Below the pieces are notes generated by a model that saw nothing but the letters and a program-made list of their open reading frames with translations, did no database searches and was not told the DNA's origin. Of a DNA stretch of 64,000 bases, positions 17,827-26,040 are shown piece after piece (position 1 is the first letter of the stretch; every line of letters starts with the position of its first letter). This DNA is from SABI01 sp028532915 (lineage in GTDB: Bacteria > Spirochaetota > Spirochaetia > Sphaerochaetales > Sphaerochaetaceae): positions 1,364,001-1,428,000 of the forward strand of contig OY781923.1 of NCBI GenBank assembly GCA_963677225.1. The letters are read 5' to 3'. The position numbers and the translations under genes were made by a program.

Positions 17827-18635
17827 TTATCACCTTCTTTATTCACTTTTGCTTGTTGTTCCATGTATTTAGCCTTCTCTGACGCGCTGACCACACTGGA
17901 AATCACCGAGGAGGAGAATTTTCCGTCAGAAAGTGTCTTCATTGCCTCGATTGTCGTTCCTCCGGGAGAACAGACTTTAGTCAGCAGCGATTGGGGGTGT
18001 TCTTTGGTGGATTGCACCAGATGAGCCGCACTCGCGCTTGTTTCGCAGATAAGAGAGAGTGCTGTCTGATAATCGAGTCCGCTGTGAACAGCTCCCATTG
18101 CCATATTGTGGAAGAATGAGAAACATGTGGCGATGCCGGAACCGCTGATTCCTATGAATGCTGAGATAAGAGATTCATCGATCTTATGGACTGTTCCGAA
18201 AGCGCCGCTGATTTCAACGGCTTCCTGTACGAGAGATTTCGGACATGTCGGATGAACCGACAGAGCTGTGACAGACTTCCCGACCGATGCGGCCATATTC
18301 GGCATCAGACGAACCACCTTCTTACTGTTCAGAGAATGTTCAAGAGTGTCGAGATCGACACCTGCGGCGATACTCAGCCAGTTTATATCAGGATAGGTGC
18401 GCAGTGTAGGGTAGAGCTGCGGGAGAATCTGGGGCTTTACCGCCAGAATCACGGTAGCGGAAGACTGAAGCAGCTGCTGCAGAGAAGCGGATGACACATT
18501 CTCGGAAGATGAGACCTTTGCAGTCGCTTCATCATTCTTGTCGTAGACGGTCACTTTATAACGTAAATCGCGGGCAAGCTGATTCACTATGGCACTACCC
18601 ATGTTTCCGCAGCCGATAATTCCAATCTGTTTCAT
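17823..18635 (-). CDS. proC: Pyrroline-5-carboxylate reductase
   Basis: A 270-residue NAD(P)H-dependent last enzyme of proline synthesis. The Rossmann loop IGIIGCGNMGSAIV lies at the N-terminus; VKPQILPQL and the C-terminal SPGGTTIEAMKTL signature are diagnostic. The ATG at 18635 is chosen because AAGGGG precedes it and the dinucleotide fold begins immediately after; the longer frame to 18728 overlaps trmL. It lies in a different operon from proA-proB, on the opposite strand. Confidence 0.95.
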   Translation of the reverse strand: MKQIGIIGCGNMGSAIVNQLARDLRYKVTVYDKNDEATAKVSSSENVSSASLQQLLQSSATVILAVKPQILPQLYPTLRTYPDINWLSIAAGVDLDTLEHSLNSKKVVRLMPNMAASVGKSVTALSVHPTCPKSLVQEAVEISGAFGTVHKIDESLISAFIGISGSGIATCFSFFHNMAMGAVHSGLDYQTALSLICETSASAAHLVQSTKEHPQSLLTKVCSPGGTTIEAMKTLSDGKFSSSVISSVVSASEKAKYMEQQAKVNKEGDK

Positions 18636-18658
18636 ATATTGTATCCCCTTAACAGAAT

Positions 18659-19156
18659 CTAATTCCAGGTCAGACGATGAAGGGCTCCTTTCTGAAGCAG
18701 CGATGGATAGTTGAATTGCCGTTCCCATTCATATGCTGCAATGGCGACACTGTTCGACAAATTCAACGACCGCCGGTTCTCTAACATCGGTATTCTCACA
18801 CATCGACTAGGATAATCTACTAAAATTGATTCTTCAATACCCCTGCTCTCTTTTCCAAATACTAAATAGGAATCTTCTTCATACTTTGCCTCAGTGAAGA
18901 GTGTCTCGCTTTTTGTCGTGTAGAACCACAGATTGGACGATCCGTGTTCTTTCATGAACACGGTTATACTCTCATATTCTTTGATGACGACATCCTTCCA
19001 GTAGTCAAGACCGGCCCTTCTAACCCTTTTCTCGTCGAGCGAGAATCCGAGCGGATGGACAAGATGCAGCGTGGCACCGATGGCGGCACATGTCCTTGCG
19101 ATGTTTCCTGTGTTCTGGGGTATTTCCGGTTCGAACAAGACAATATGCACTGCCAT
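18659..19156 (-). CDS. trmL: tRNA (cytidine(34)-2'-O)-methyltransferase (SPOUT)
   Basis: A 165-residue SPOUT methyltransferase that 2'-O-methylates the wobble base of certain tRNA-Leu species. Motifs are PEIPQNTGNIARTCAA (motif 1), the YLVFGKESRGIEESIL segment (motif 2) and RSLNLSNSVAIAAYEWERQ (motif 3, part of the trefoil knot that binds AdoMet). Length is normal for TrmL. AGAGGAAA precedes the start; it lies 23 bases before proC and 104 bases after dinB. Confidence 0.9.
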   Translation of the reverse strand: MAVHIVLFEPEIPQNTGNIARTCAAIGATLHLVHPLGFSLDEKRVRRAGLDYWKDVVIKEYESITVFMKEHGSSNLWFYTTKSETLFTEAKYEEDSYLVFGKESRGIEESILVDYPSRCVRIPMLENRRSLNLSNSVAIAAYEWERQFNYPSLLQKGALHRLTWN

Positions 19157-19260
19157 TACATTTCCTCTTTCATTTACAGATCATCAGGTGGATACAGGCG
19201 GGTTCCACCACTATGTAAAAGGTACTGTATCACCAAAGAAAATGAGGGGCAAGGGGAACT

Positions 19261-20436
19261 TCATCCCTGTTTCTTGCGCACTGACATACTTGTCGCTTTC
19301 TGCAATGGTTTCCCTTCGGTGATAAGAGATGAAACCACCTTCTCCACGGCCCTTTTTTTCGAATAGAGGGGATCTTCAAACAGAGTCTGCTGCGGTGAAT
19401 ATTCCCCATCTTGAACATTGTTCAAACCTACACCTACCAGTCGGACGGCTCTTTTTCGGTCCCACTTCGTATCCACAAGCGACTTGGCAGCATGATAGAT
19501 CTCCTCGGCGCTGAGAAAAGGAGATTCGGTCGTCAACTGTCCGCTTACAAGAGAAAAATCATCAAGACGGAGCTTTACTGCCACAGTAAATGAGTGGACC
19601 TTTTGTTCGATCATTCTGTAGGCCACCTGATGGGAAAGGGAGAGGAGATATGATCTGATCACAGCAATATCGAAGGTATCAGATTCGAATGTGGTTTCGT
19701 TGCTGATCGAACGGCTTTTCGACTCCTCGGCGTACATCCCGGGGTCTGATCCCCTGCAGACGTTGTAGAGAAAATCTCCGGAAGTCTCTCCGAACAATCG
19801 TTGCAGATGATCGAGAGTATACGTTCTGAGTTTTCCGGGAGAATCTATCCCGTATTTTTCCAGCTGAACGAGCATTATTCTGCCGATGCCGGGTATCTTT
19901 TTCAGCGCAATAGAATCAATGAAGTCGATTTCCCTATTCTTCGATACTCTGCACAGACCATTCGGCTTGTCGTAATCGCTGGCAAGTTTCGCAATCAGTT
20001 TAGATGATCCGATGCCTACACTGATGATTAGACCGGTTTCATCGTATACTTTCTTCTTAAGAGCCGCACCGCATTCTCTCGGGATGCCGAACAACCGCCG
20101 AGTTCCGCTCATATCGAGAAAAGCTTCGTCTATCGAGATCTGCTGGACATGGGGGGAGAAGGTTTTCAATATGGAAATGATATTCCGGCTTACCTCTGAA
20201 TAACGGTTCATTCTCGGTGTGACATAGAAAGCCTGAGGACACAGCCGTTTTGCCATGAATATCGGCATTGCCGAATGTACTCCAAAGTCTCTGGCCTCAT
20301 ATGAGCAGGCTGCGACCACACCGCGATTCGAGTGCCCTCCCACGATGACAGGTTTCCCTCTGAGCTCTTTATGATCGAGCTGTTCAACTGATGCGTAAAA
20401 TGCGTCCATATCGACATGAAACCAGACATTTTCCAT
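19261..20436 (-). CDS. dinB: DNA polymerase IV (Y family)
   Basis: A 391-residue translesion polymerase. The catalytic metal residues are in HVDMDAFYASVEQ (N-terminus) and SIDEAFLDMSG. VGIGSSKLIAKLASDYDKP and the KIPGIGRIM helix-hairpin-helix follow, then the little-finger domain. QQTLF near residue 356 is a good beta-clamp binding motif (QxxLF), so the protein should be recruited by the sliding clamp. It starts 3 bases after the ddl stop, so it is cotranscribed with cell-wall genes; no LexA-type site was recognised near it. Confidence 0.95.
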   Translation of the reverse strand: MENVWFHVDMDAFYASVEQLDHKELRGKPVIVGGHSNRGVVAACSYEARDFGVHSAMPIFMAKRLCPQAFYVTPRMNRYSEVSRNIISILKTFSPHVQQISIDEAFLDMSGTRRLFGIPRECGAALKKKVYDETGLIISVGIGSSKLIAKLASDYDKPNGLCRVSKNREIDFIDSIALKKIPGIGRIMLVQLEKYGIDSPGKLRTYTLDHLQRLFGETSGDFLYNVCRGSDPGMYAEESKSRSISNETTFESDTFDIAVIRSYLLSLSHQVAYRMIEQKVHSFTVAVKLRLDDFSLVSGQLTTESPFLSAEEIYHAAKSLVDTKWDRKRAVRLVGVGLNNVQDGEYSPQQTLFEDPLYSKKRAVEKVVSSLITEGKPLQKATSMSVRKKQG

Positions 20437-20439
20437 AGA

Positions 20440-21534
20440 TTAGTCCTCTATCGAAAGCTTTCTGCAGATTAGGCGGTCGAGAAGATAAGATAGCGGATAG
20501 CCCGACATTTCAGCGAGAACGGGGAAGATACTGGTCCCGGTAAGTCCCGGGATCGTATTGATTTCATTGAAATAGAGGGTGCCGCTGTCTTTCTGATAGA
20601 AAAAATCGATTCTGGCGAAACCCTCTTTCAGAAGACCTTCGGCGATCGTTGTGCATATAGCGTCTATCCTTTCACAGATATCTTCCGGAAGGTGTTCTCT
20701 CGTGCTGATGTGATAGGGATGATCACTCAAATATTTCTGCTCATAGGTAAGAAACAGCGATTGTTCGGTATTCGGATTATCTATGATCCTCGGTTCACTT
20801 ACGATGAGTCTGTCGCCGAAGAAGACTGCGCATTCAACTTCCACCATCTGCTGCACGCACGTTTCAATAAGCACCGAATCGAATGTTGCTACATGATCTT
20901 TCAACGCTTTCTGCAGCTGTACTGCGTCGAAATCGGAAAGTACCTGTACTCCTATGGAAGAGCCCTCATCGTCAGGTTTCAGCACGATCGAGCTCCCGAG
21001 ATCTCTTACGATCTTTTTCCTCAGGTTTTCGCAGAAAACGATGGAATCGACTTTGCAGGTGATCTGGCGTGCAGAGTATGCTAGAGAAGGGACTGTAGGA
21101 ATACCCCATGAGCGGGCAAGATCTTTGCAGAGGCTTTTGGTCATCCCTATCGCCGAAGCCGAAACAGATGTCCCGATATATGGAACTGATATACTTTTCA
21201 GGACCCCCTGGAGAATACCGTCTTCTCCCATCTTTCCGTGAGTGAGAGGAATTGCAAGATCGATTTTCACAATTTGAAGCCCATCTTTTGTGACGATTCC
21301 TTTTCCTGGTGAAAGGAGAAGTTCATTCTTTTCATCTTCTTTGATCTCGAAATCTTTTCCGATTTCGGATTGCAGATACCACCTTCCGCATCTGGATATG
21401 CCGATGAGGATCGAATCGTAGGGTAAGGCTTTCATTTCTGCATAGACCCTTTTTGCACTCATCAGAGATACCTCGTGCTCACGGGAGGTTCCTCCGAATA
21501 TCAGGGCACATGTGATAAATCTTTTGTCCTTCAT
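20440..21534 (-). CDS. ddl: D-alanine--D-alanine ligase
   Basis: A 364-residue ATP-grasp enzyme making the D-Ala-D-Ala dipeptide for peptidoglycan. FGGTSREHEVSLMSA at the N-terminus binds the first D-Ala, VLKPDDEGSSIGVQVL forms the ATP-grasp loop, and NEINTIPGLTGTSIFPVLA carries the Mg ligands. YEQKY occurs where D-Ala-adding ligases have the omega-loop Tyr, arguing against a D-Ala-D-Lac ligase. The ATG at 21534 overlaps the murE stop as ATGA, so the ligases are coupled; the frame extending to 21570 is rejected. Confidence 0.95.
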   Translation of the reverse strand: MKDKRFITCALIFGGTSREHEVSLMSAKRVYAEMKALPYDSILIGISRCGRWYLQSEIGKDFEIKEDEKNELLLSPGKGIVTKDGLQIVKIDLAIPLTHGKMGEDGILQGVLKSISVPYIGTSVSASAIGMTKSLCKDLARSWGIPTVPSLAYSARQITCKVDSIVFCENLRKKIVRDLGSSIVLKPDDEGSSIGVQVLSDFDAVQLQKALKDHVATFDSVLIETCVQQMVEVECAVFFGDRLIVSEPRIIDNPNTEQSLFLTYEQKYLSDHPYHISTREHLPEDICERIDAICTTIAEGLLKEGFARIDFFYQKDSGTLYFNEINTIPGLTGTSIFPVLAEMSGYPLSYLLDRLICRKLSIED

Positions 21535-23039
21535 AATGCCATCTTTCCTTCCAGTGCTTTCTGCACACAATCGAATTCATCGTATCTGACACTTTTTCGG
21601 CAGTATTCTATACTTTTCTCATGACCTTTTCCCAGCAGGAGGAGGACCTCGCCCGGACTGAGTTCTTCCACGGCGGTTGCTACTGCAGCCGGTCGGTCGG
21701 CGATGATACGGACAACAGCACGGGATGCAGACTCTATACCTTCCTGTATCTGATGCAGAATCTGCACGGGGTCTTCACATCGGGGGTCTTCATCGGCAAG
21801 ATAGATCCGATGGCAGTATCTGCCGGCTATGCGGCCCATCGGTTTTCTTTTGGACGTATCGCGCTCTCCGGCACAGCCGAAAAGAGCTACTATCCGCATC
21901 GACGGGAGAGCGGTGCGGATGAATGAGAAAAGAGATTCAAAAGAATTCTCCGTATGGGCGAAATCGATGATGATAGGAGCATTTTCGAGTCTGTCAATCA
22001 GGTGAAATCTTCCGGCAACAGGTTTGTTTACAGCCTTTTCGATGTCCATTTCTCCCACAGAGACCTGCCCGAGAGATTCGGCCATCGATACAGCCGCTAG
22101 AAGATTGAGAGTGTATACAGGCGGTGCAAACGAGAAGTTCATGATCGCCTTCATGCCTTTTGTCCGCATTCTCAGACGGCGGCTTTCTATGTCCACCGCA
22201 ATAGTCTCAGCGTATGAGCAAGAGGATGTATCTGATTCATCCATCGCAAACGTCCTTATCCTGTCGGGAGGAAATGATCGTATCACGGGATGGTCCTTGT
22301 AGCTAAAATCGCCGCTGATCACCAGTGGAGCTTCAGGTTTCAGCTGACGGACGACATTGAGTTTATCGTTGACATAATGTTCCACCGTCTGATGGAAATC
22401 GAGATGCTCGCTTGTAATGTTGGTGATGACAGCACCCGAGAATCTGAGCGAGGCGGTTCTGGATGTTTTGTGACTGAGCGCGTGGCTGGTAGTCTCCAGA
22501 ACGACCATATCCACATTATTCTCATAGCATCTGTGCAGAAAGGGATAAAGATATTCGACTTCGGGAGTCGACTGTCTGAAGGGACTGTCTCTGTGTCCAG
22601 ATCCGTCATCCATACTGATGGTCGAAAGAAGGGCACATCTGACATTCGATGCTTTGAGTATCCTGTAGAGGAATTCACAGGTCGTAGATTTTCCGTCCGT
22701 CCCTGTTACCGCAATGATGTGCCGTGGATACGGTCCATACAGCTCATGAGCAAGCCGGGAAGCTACAGCCGCCGGCTGCGGGTTCTGGATATATGTCGTA
22801 TCATCTCTGTAGGATGAGAGAGTCTCACTGTGAACGATCACACAAGAGCCGTTATGTATCGCCTCATCTATGAACAGATGTCCGTCGATGTGCAGACCGT
22901 TTTGTGCTACGAATATGGATTGTTCCGTGCAGCGTCTGGAGTCGAAGGTGATCGATCCTACCTGCCGGTCGGGATTTCCCACGATTCTTGACGATTCAAA
23001 GAGCTTGTCATTTGCCCATAACGCTGATAATCTTTTCAT
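21531..23039 (-). CDS. murE: UDP-MurNAc-tripeptide synthetase (MurE)
   Basis: A 502-residue Mur ligase that adds the third-position diamino acid to UDP-MurNAc-dipeptide. The ATP loop is TGTDGKSTT; VLETTSHAL and INITSEHLDFH-type NITSEHLDFH are central-domain motifs. The residue-selectivity motif, DNPR in DAP-adding MurE, reads DEDPR here, which suggests another diamino acid such as Lys or Orn; spirochaetes commonly use ornithine. The ATG at 23039 with GAAGG upstream is preferred to 23072, which would intrude on the divergent gene's leader. It is the first gene of the run murE-ddl-dinB. Confidence 0.92.
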   Translation of the reverse strand: MKRLSALWANDKLFESSRIVGNPDRQVGSITFDSRRCTEQSIFVAQNGLHIDGHLFIDEAIHNGSCVIVHSETLSSYRDDTTYIQNPQPAAVASRLAHELYGPYPRHIIAVTGTDGKSTTCEFLYRILKASNVRCALLSTISMDDGSGHRDSPFRQSTPEVEYLYPFLHRCYENNVDMVVLETTSHALSHKTSRTASLRFSGAVITNITSEHLDFHQTVEHYVNDKLNVVRQLKPEAPLVISGDFSYKDHPVIRSFPPDRIRTFAMDESDTSSCSYAETIAVDIESRRLRMRTKGMKAIMNFSFAPPVYTLNLLAAVSMAESLGQVSVGEMDIEKAVNKPVAGRFHLIDRLENAPIIIDFAHTENSFESLFSFIRTALPSMRIVALFGCAGERDTSKRKPMGRIAGRYCHRIYLADEDPRCEDPVQILHQIQEGIESASRAVVRIIADRPAAVATAVEELSPGEVLLLLGKGHEKSIEYCRKSVRYDEFDCVQKALEGKMAL

Positions 23040-23062
23040 AGCGGAACGACCTTCATTTTCAG

Positions 23063-23091
23063 AATGTACCATCGATCAAAAAGTGTTACAA
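23063..23091 (-). promoter_or_regulatory. Possible promoter for the murE operon
   Basis: Minus-strand TTGTAA (23091-23086) and TACATT (23068-23063) with a 17-bp spacer, 24 bases upstream of the murE start. Both boxes match consensus at only four positions. Confidence 0.32.
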
Positions 23092-23123
23092 GAGAGCATC
23101 CAGATCGGTCGCAAGGAGCGGTT

Positions 23124-24785
23124 TTGAACGATTTCGAATATGAGACTGACCAGATCATCTCGATCATCAAGAACAAGAGAGCTGTGGGCAAAACCCTCCG
23201 TAGCATACTCTTCGATATCGCAAGTTCCCGCAGTAATCTGTCGCTTCTCGATCCTTTCTGCGGTTCCGGATCTGTTTCCCGTCTGGGACGTTCGATGGGC
23301 TTCGATGTGCTCGCCAATGACATTGAGCCTTTTCTGTACATCCCAAATTATGTCTATCTGTATATGGTGAGAGAGGACCTCTCTTCCATGTTTCCCTCGA
23401 TGGGAGGTATCGACGCATACTACTCATTTCTCAATCTTCACGGAATGTATGCCGCCTCGACGGGAAACTGTCAGGGCCGGGCTCTGATTTCCAACCACTA
23501 TGCACCGTCCGATTCCATACGTACCCGGCCGGGGAAGGAGCGTATCTATTTTTCGCGTGAGAACGCTCTATTCATCGATGCGGTGAGAGACGAGGTCGAA
23601 ACATCCTGGATGGAAGGAAAGATCAGCGCTGCAGAGAAGGCCGTTGTTCTCTGTTCGCTCCTGTATCAGTGTTCTTTGCGAGCAAATACGAGCGGTACAT
23701 TCACTTCCTACCATAAACACCTGTACAAAGATGGAGTGCCCATTCGTTCGAGGATCACCGATATGATGGAGCTGACTATTCCCGTACTGTTGGATGATGA
23801 CGGAAAGCGTGCTCAAGTAAGTCAGGAAGATGCGTTGAGATTCGTCAAAGGGAAATCTGCCGATATCGCTTTTATCGATCCTCCGTCGTCGGCACAACAG
23901 TATGGCAGTGCATACCATCTGCTCAATTCAGTTGTCCTGTGGGATGACTTCGTCCCTTCACATAAGGTCGATTCTGACGGGAACCTAGCTGACAAAAGCG
24001 GTATACGCAATGACTGGAAGAACACTCATTCGCCTTTCTGTTCTCTCAAACACAGTTATAAGGCGATGTATTCACTTCTGCAGCAGATAGACTGCGGTCA
24101 GCTCATTCTCAGCTACCCGAGCAACGGAATATTGAGCACAGAGCAGATATATGAACTGCTTTCCTACCGTCATGGTGAAATACAGTGTGTCGCACTTCCG
24201 AAAAAGAGGGGAGGTGGGCGATCTTCGATTGATAAGACAGTCGGTGTAGACCAGCTGTTCATCACAGGCAAAGTCCCCTCCTTGTCTTTCCTGCTTCCTG
24301 AAGGATTGGAAAGGATGGAGCTGGTATCCTCCATAGAGTCGCATAAGAACTCGATATTCCATCCCATCGAGGAAGAATTCGAACATTTTTCTTTCATTGA
24401 GAAGATCATGATCGATACTTCTCCCGATTACAGCCAGTTTGTGCACTGCAGCCTGTCAGAGCTGAAAAAGATCTCGGATACGTTTTCATCCCATGCTGCA
24501 GAAAGTTCCGTACAGTCTCTGAGACTCCTTCTCAAAGTCTACGGTTCTTCATTTGACAGTCTAAGCTCGAAATCTAGATTGAAGATGGAAAAAAGGATGA
24601 TCAGCATCATTCGTGCGATATTCAATTACGAAAGAACTTCCTGGAGTGATACTGTGGACCTGATCACTTCATTTGAACGGGAATACACAAACATATGGAA
24701 ACATAGACAGACCTGTTTTTCAGTAGCAGCCCATTACCGGGACCGCATGAAGGTGCATGGTCATTCGGGAGAAAATCAATTATGA
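23124..24785 (+). CDS. Adenine-specific DNA methyltransferase-like protein with altered motif IV
   Basis: A 553-residue protein resembling D12-class N6-adenine DNA methyltransferases. The AdoMet loop (motif I) is LLDPFCGSGS (41-50). The catalytic motif IV, normally DPPY or NPPY, reads IDPPSSAQQYG with Ser at position 255; the following YHLLNSVVLWD still matches the family. About 250 C-terminal residues beyond have no recognised domain. The start is TTG at 23124, five bases after AAGGAG (23113-23118); the upstream ATG at 23064 has no ribosome-binding site and would abut the murE promoter. No restriction endonuclease gene is adjacent, so it is an orphan or a modified enzyme. Confidence 0.72.
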   Translation: MNDFEYETDQIISIIKNKRAVGKTLRSILFDIASSRSNLSLLDPFCGSGSVSRLGRSMGFDVLANDIEPFLYIPNYVYLYMVREDLSSMFPSMGGIDAYYSFLNLHGMYAASTGNCQGRALISNHYAPSDSIRTRPGKERIYFSRENALFIDAVRDEVETSWMEGKISAAEKAVVLCSLLYQCSLRANTSGTFTSYHKHLYKDGVPIRSRITDMMELTIPVLLDDDGKRAQVSQEDALRFVKGKSADIAFIDPPSSAQQYGSAYHLLNSVVLWDDFVPSHKVDSDGNLADKSGIRNDWKNTHSPFCSLKHSYKAMYSLLQQIDCGQLILSYPSNGILSTEQIYELLSYRHGEIQCVALPKKRGGGRSSIDKTVGVDQLFITGKVPSLSFLLPEGLERMELVSSIESHKNSIFHPIEEEFEHFSFIEKIMIDTSPDYSQFVHCSLSELKKISDTFSSHAAESSVQSLRLLLKVYGSSFDSLSSKSRLKMEKRMISIIRAIFNYERTSWSDTVDLITSFEREYTNIWKHRQTCFSVAAHYRDRMKVHGHSGENQL

Positions 24786-24805
24786 TCAGAGCGAAAGGAG
24801 CACCG

Positions 24806-25885
24806 ATGATTCGTTTTACATTCAAATCTCTCATCATCATCAGTTCTTTTCTGATTGCAGGTTTTACCGCTGGCGGATCAGACTCGAGTTCGCTCAGGTA
24901 TACAGCCATGGGTGGAGCGGGAATCGCTCTCTATGATTCTCCTCATGCCTTCAAGATCAATCCGGCCTCACTCTTCGTTCAGGAGCCGGCACTGTTCAGC
25001 GTGGATATGACAGGCTCTGAATCGATAGTTCCCTCCTCCCTGGGTGAAGATGATCCCCTGTGGTCGATGCAAAACCCTTCGACACTTCTCGAATTCGTCT
25101 TTTCCACCAGATACAGCGCCCTGTGTGTAGGCTTCGGTTTCGATCTGACCGATCGTGAGGTGAACAGTACCGGCGACGGTCTGATCTTCGATGCCTACAA
25201 CAATTCTCATATTCAGTTCAATGTCGCCTACGGATTCGGATCATTCTCGTTCGGGATGTATGCACGGGGAGGGTCTCAGATGCAGCGGCTCGGGATCGAG
25301 ATAGATGCCTCTACTGCGCTGGTAGATTACATCTCTCAGGTCTATCTTAACAGATATTATCCCAGTAACGAAGATCAGCAGTTCTCCTCGGGAATCGGTA
25401 TTCTCGTCGCTTATCCGTATATCTCCCTCGCTGTGCTTACCGATTCGTTTTTCGTCGTAGATTACGATACCAATGAGGTAAGTATCGATATCGTCGATCT
25501 TCTTGAAGATACGTCGGTCGGATTGGCATTCTCGACGAATGCCTATGACGAAGACAACAACCTCAATCCCGTTGTTTTTACCTCGGCATTCGATATCTGC
25601 GATATCGCGGATGAGACCTACCGGTCGATCCGTTTCGGGCTGGAAGTGAAATTTCAGTTTCTGAAAGATCTGAATATTGCACTTCAGACAGGATATAGGG
25701 AGACCAGAGCAACTCCGCTTTCTCTGATCGGTATAGAAGGAGACGGCGATGCGAGTGTGGGTATCTCTTCTCAGATAAACAACTTGTTTTTTAATTCCGT
25801 TTTTGTTCTCCCGCTATCATGGTTAAGCTCCGGTGAATCGACAGATTCGGCGGCAATCGAGCTTTCTCTTCATTACAACCTGTAA
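24806..25885 (+). CDS. Outer-membrane beta-barrel-like protein
   Basis: A 359-residue exported protein. A signal peptide (MIRFTFKSLIIISSFLIAGF, cut near FTAGG) is followed by YTAMGGAGIALYDSPHAFK and INPASL, the start pattern of PorV/FadL-like or UPF0164-like barrels found in spirochaetes. Alternating aromatic/hydrophobic strands and a terminal aromatic strand (IELSLHYNL) fit insertion in the outer membrane. The ATG at 24806 follows AAAGGAG at 24794-24800; an upstream ATG at 24782 overlaps the methyltransferase stop. Its last 131 bases lie in the target duplication of the IS, so the stop codon is intact despite the insertion. Confidence 0.7.
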   Translation: MIRFTFKSLIIISSFLIAGFTAGGSDSSSLRYTAMGGAGIALYDSPHAFKINPASLFVQEPALFSVDMTGSESIVPSSLGEDDPLWSMQNPSTLLEFVFSTRYSALCVGFGFDLTDREVNSTGDGLIFDAYNNSHIQFNVAYGFGSFSFGMYARGGSQMQRLGIEIDASTALVDYISQVYLNRYYPSNEDQQFSSGIGILVAYPYISLAVLTDSFFVVDYDTNEVSIDIVDLLEDTSVGLAFSTNAYDEDNNLNPVVFTSAFDICDIADETYRSIRFGLEVKFQFLKDLNIALQTGYRETRATPLSLIGIEGDGDASVGISSQINNLFFNSVFVLPLSWLSSGESTDSAAIELSLHYNL

Positions 25886-25933
25886 AGAACTGCACAAAGA
25901 CCTGACGCTTGACATTCTGTTTTCAGCTTACTA
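25755..25933 (+). repeat. 179-bp direct repeat, left copy (IS target duplication)
   Basis: Identical over 179 bp to 28063-28241. The identity ends exactly where the IS begins. It contains the last 131 bases of the barrel gene, its stop, and the intergenic stretch including a TTGACA box. Here the box is followed by IS sequence instead of a -10 element, so this copy's promoter is broken. Confidence 0.96.
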
Positions 25934-25936
25934 CCT

Positions 25937-25950
25937 GACTTCAGAAGCTG
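25937..25950 (+). repeat. Left terminal inverted repeat of the IS
   Basis: GACTTCAGAAGCTG matches the reverse complement of 28047-28060 (GACTTCAGAAGTTG) at 13 of 14 positions; the first 11 are perfect. Confidence 0.85.
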
Positions 25951-25969
25951 AAAAAGGTAAAATTAGATG

Positions 25970-25999
25970 TAAAACAAATAGCCATAAATAGTTATGGCT
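25970..25999 (-). terminator. Hairpin terminator of the transposase gene
   Basis: AGCCATAA (25980-25987) and TTATGGCT (25992-25999) form an 8-bp stem with a 4-base loop. Read on the minus strand it is followed by ATTTGTTTTAC, a T-rich tail, 42 bases after the transposase stop. Confidence 0.6.
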
Positions 26000-26040
26000 A
26001 GCGTGTTATACAGATATGTGTAGCGAATTCATTCATGTGT

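Noticed and set aside
19187..19209. GGTGGA/TCCACC inverted repeat between trmL and dinB as a terminator
   Set aside because: The stem is 6 bp with an 11-base loop and has no T tract on either strand; the genes are probably cotranscribed.
20437..20480. SOS (LexA) box before dinB
   Set aside because: dinB starts 3 bases after ddl inside an operon; no LexA-like palindrome was seen.
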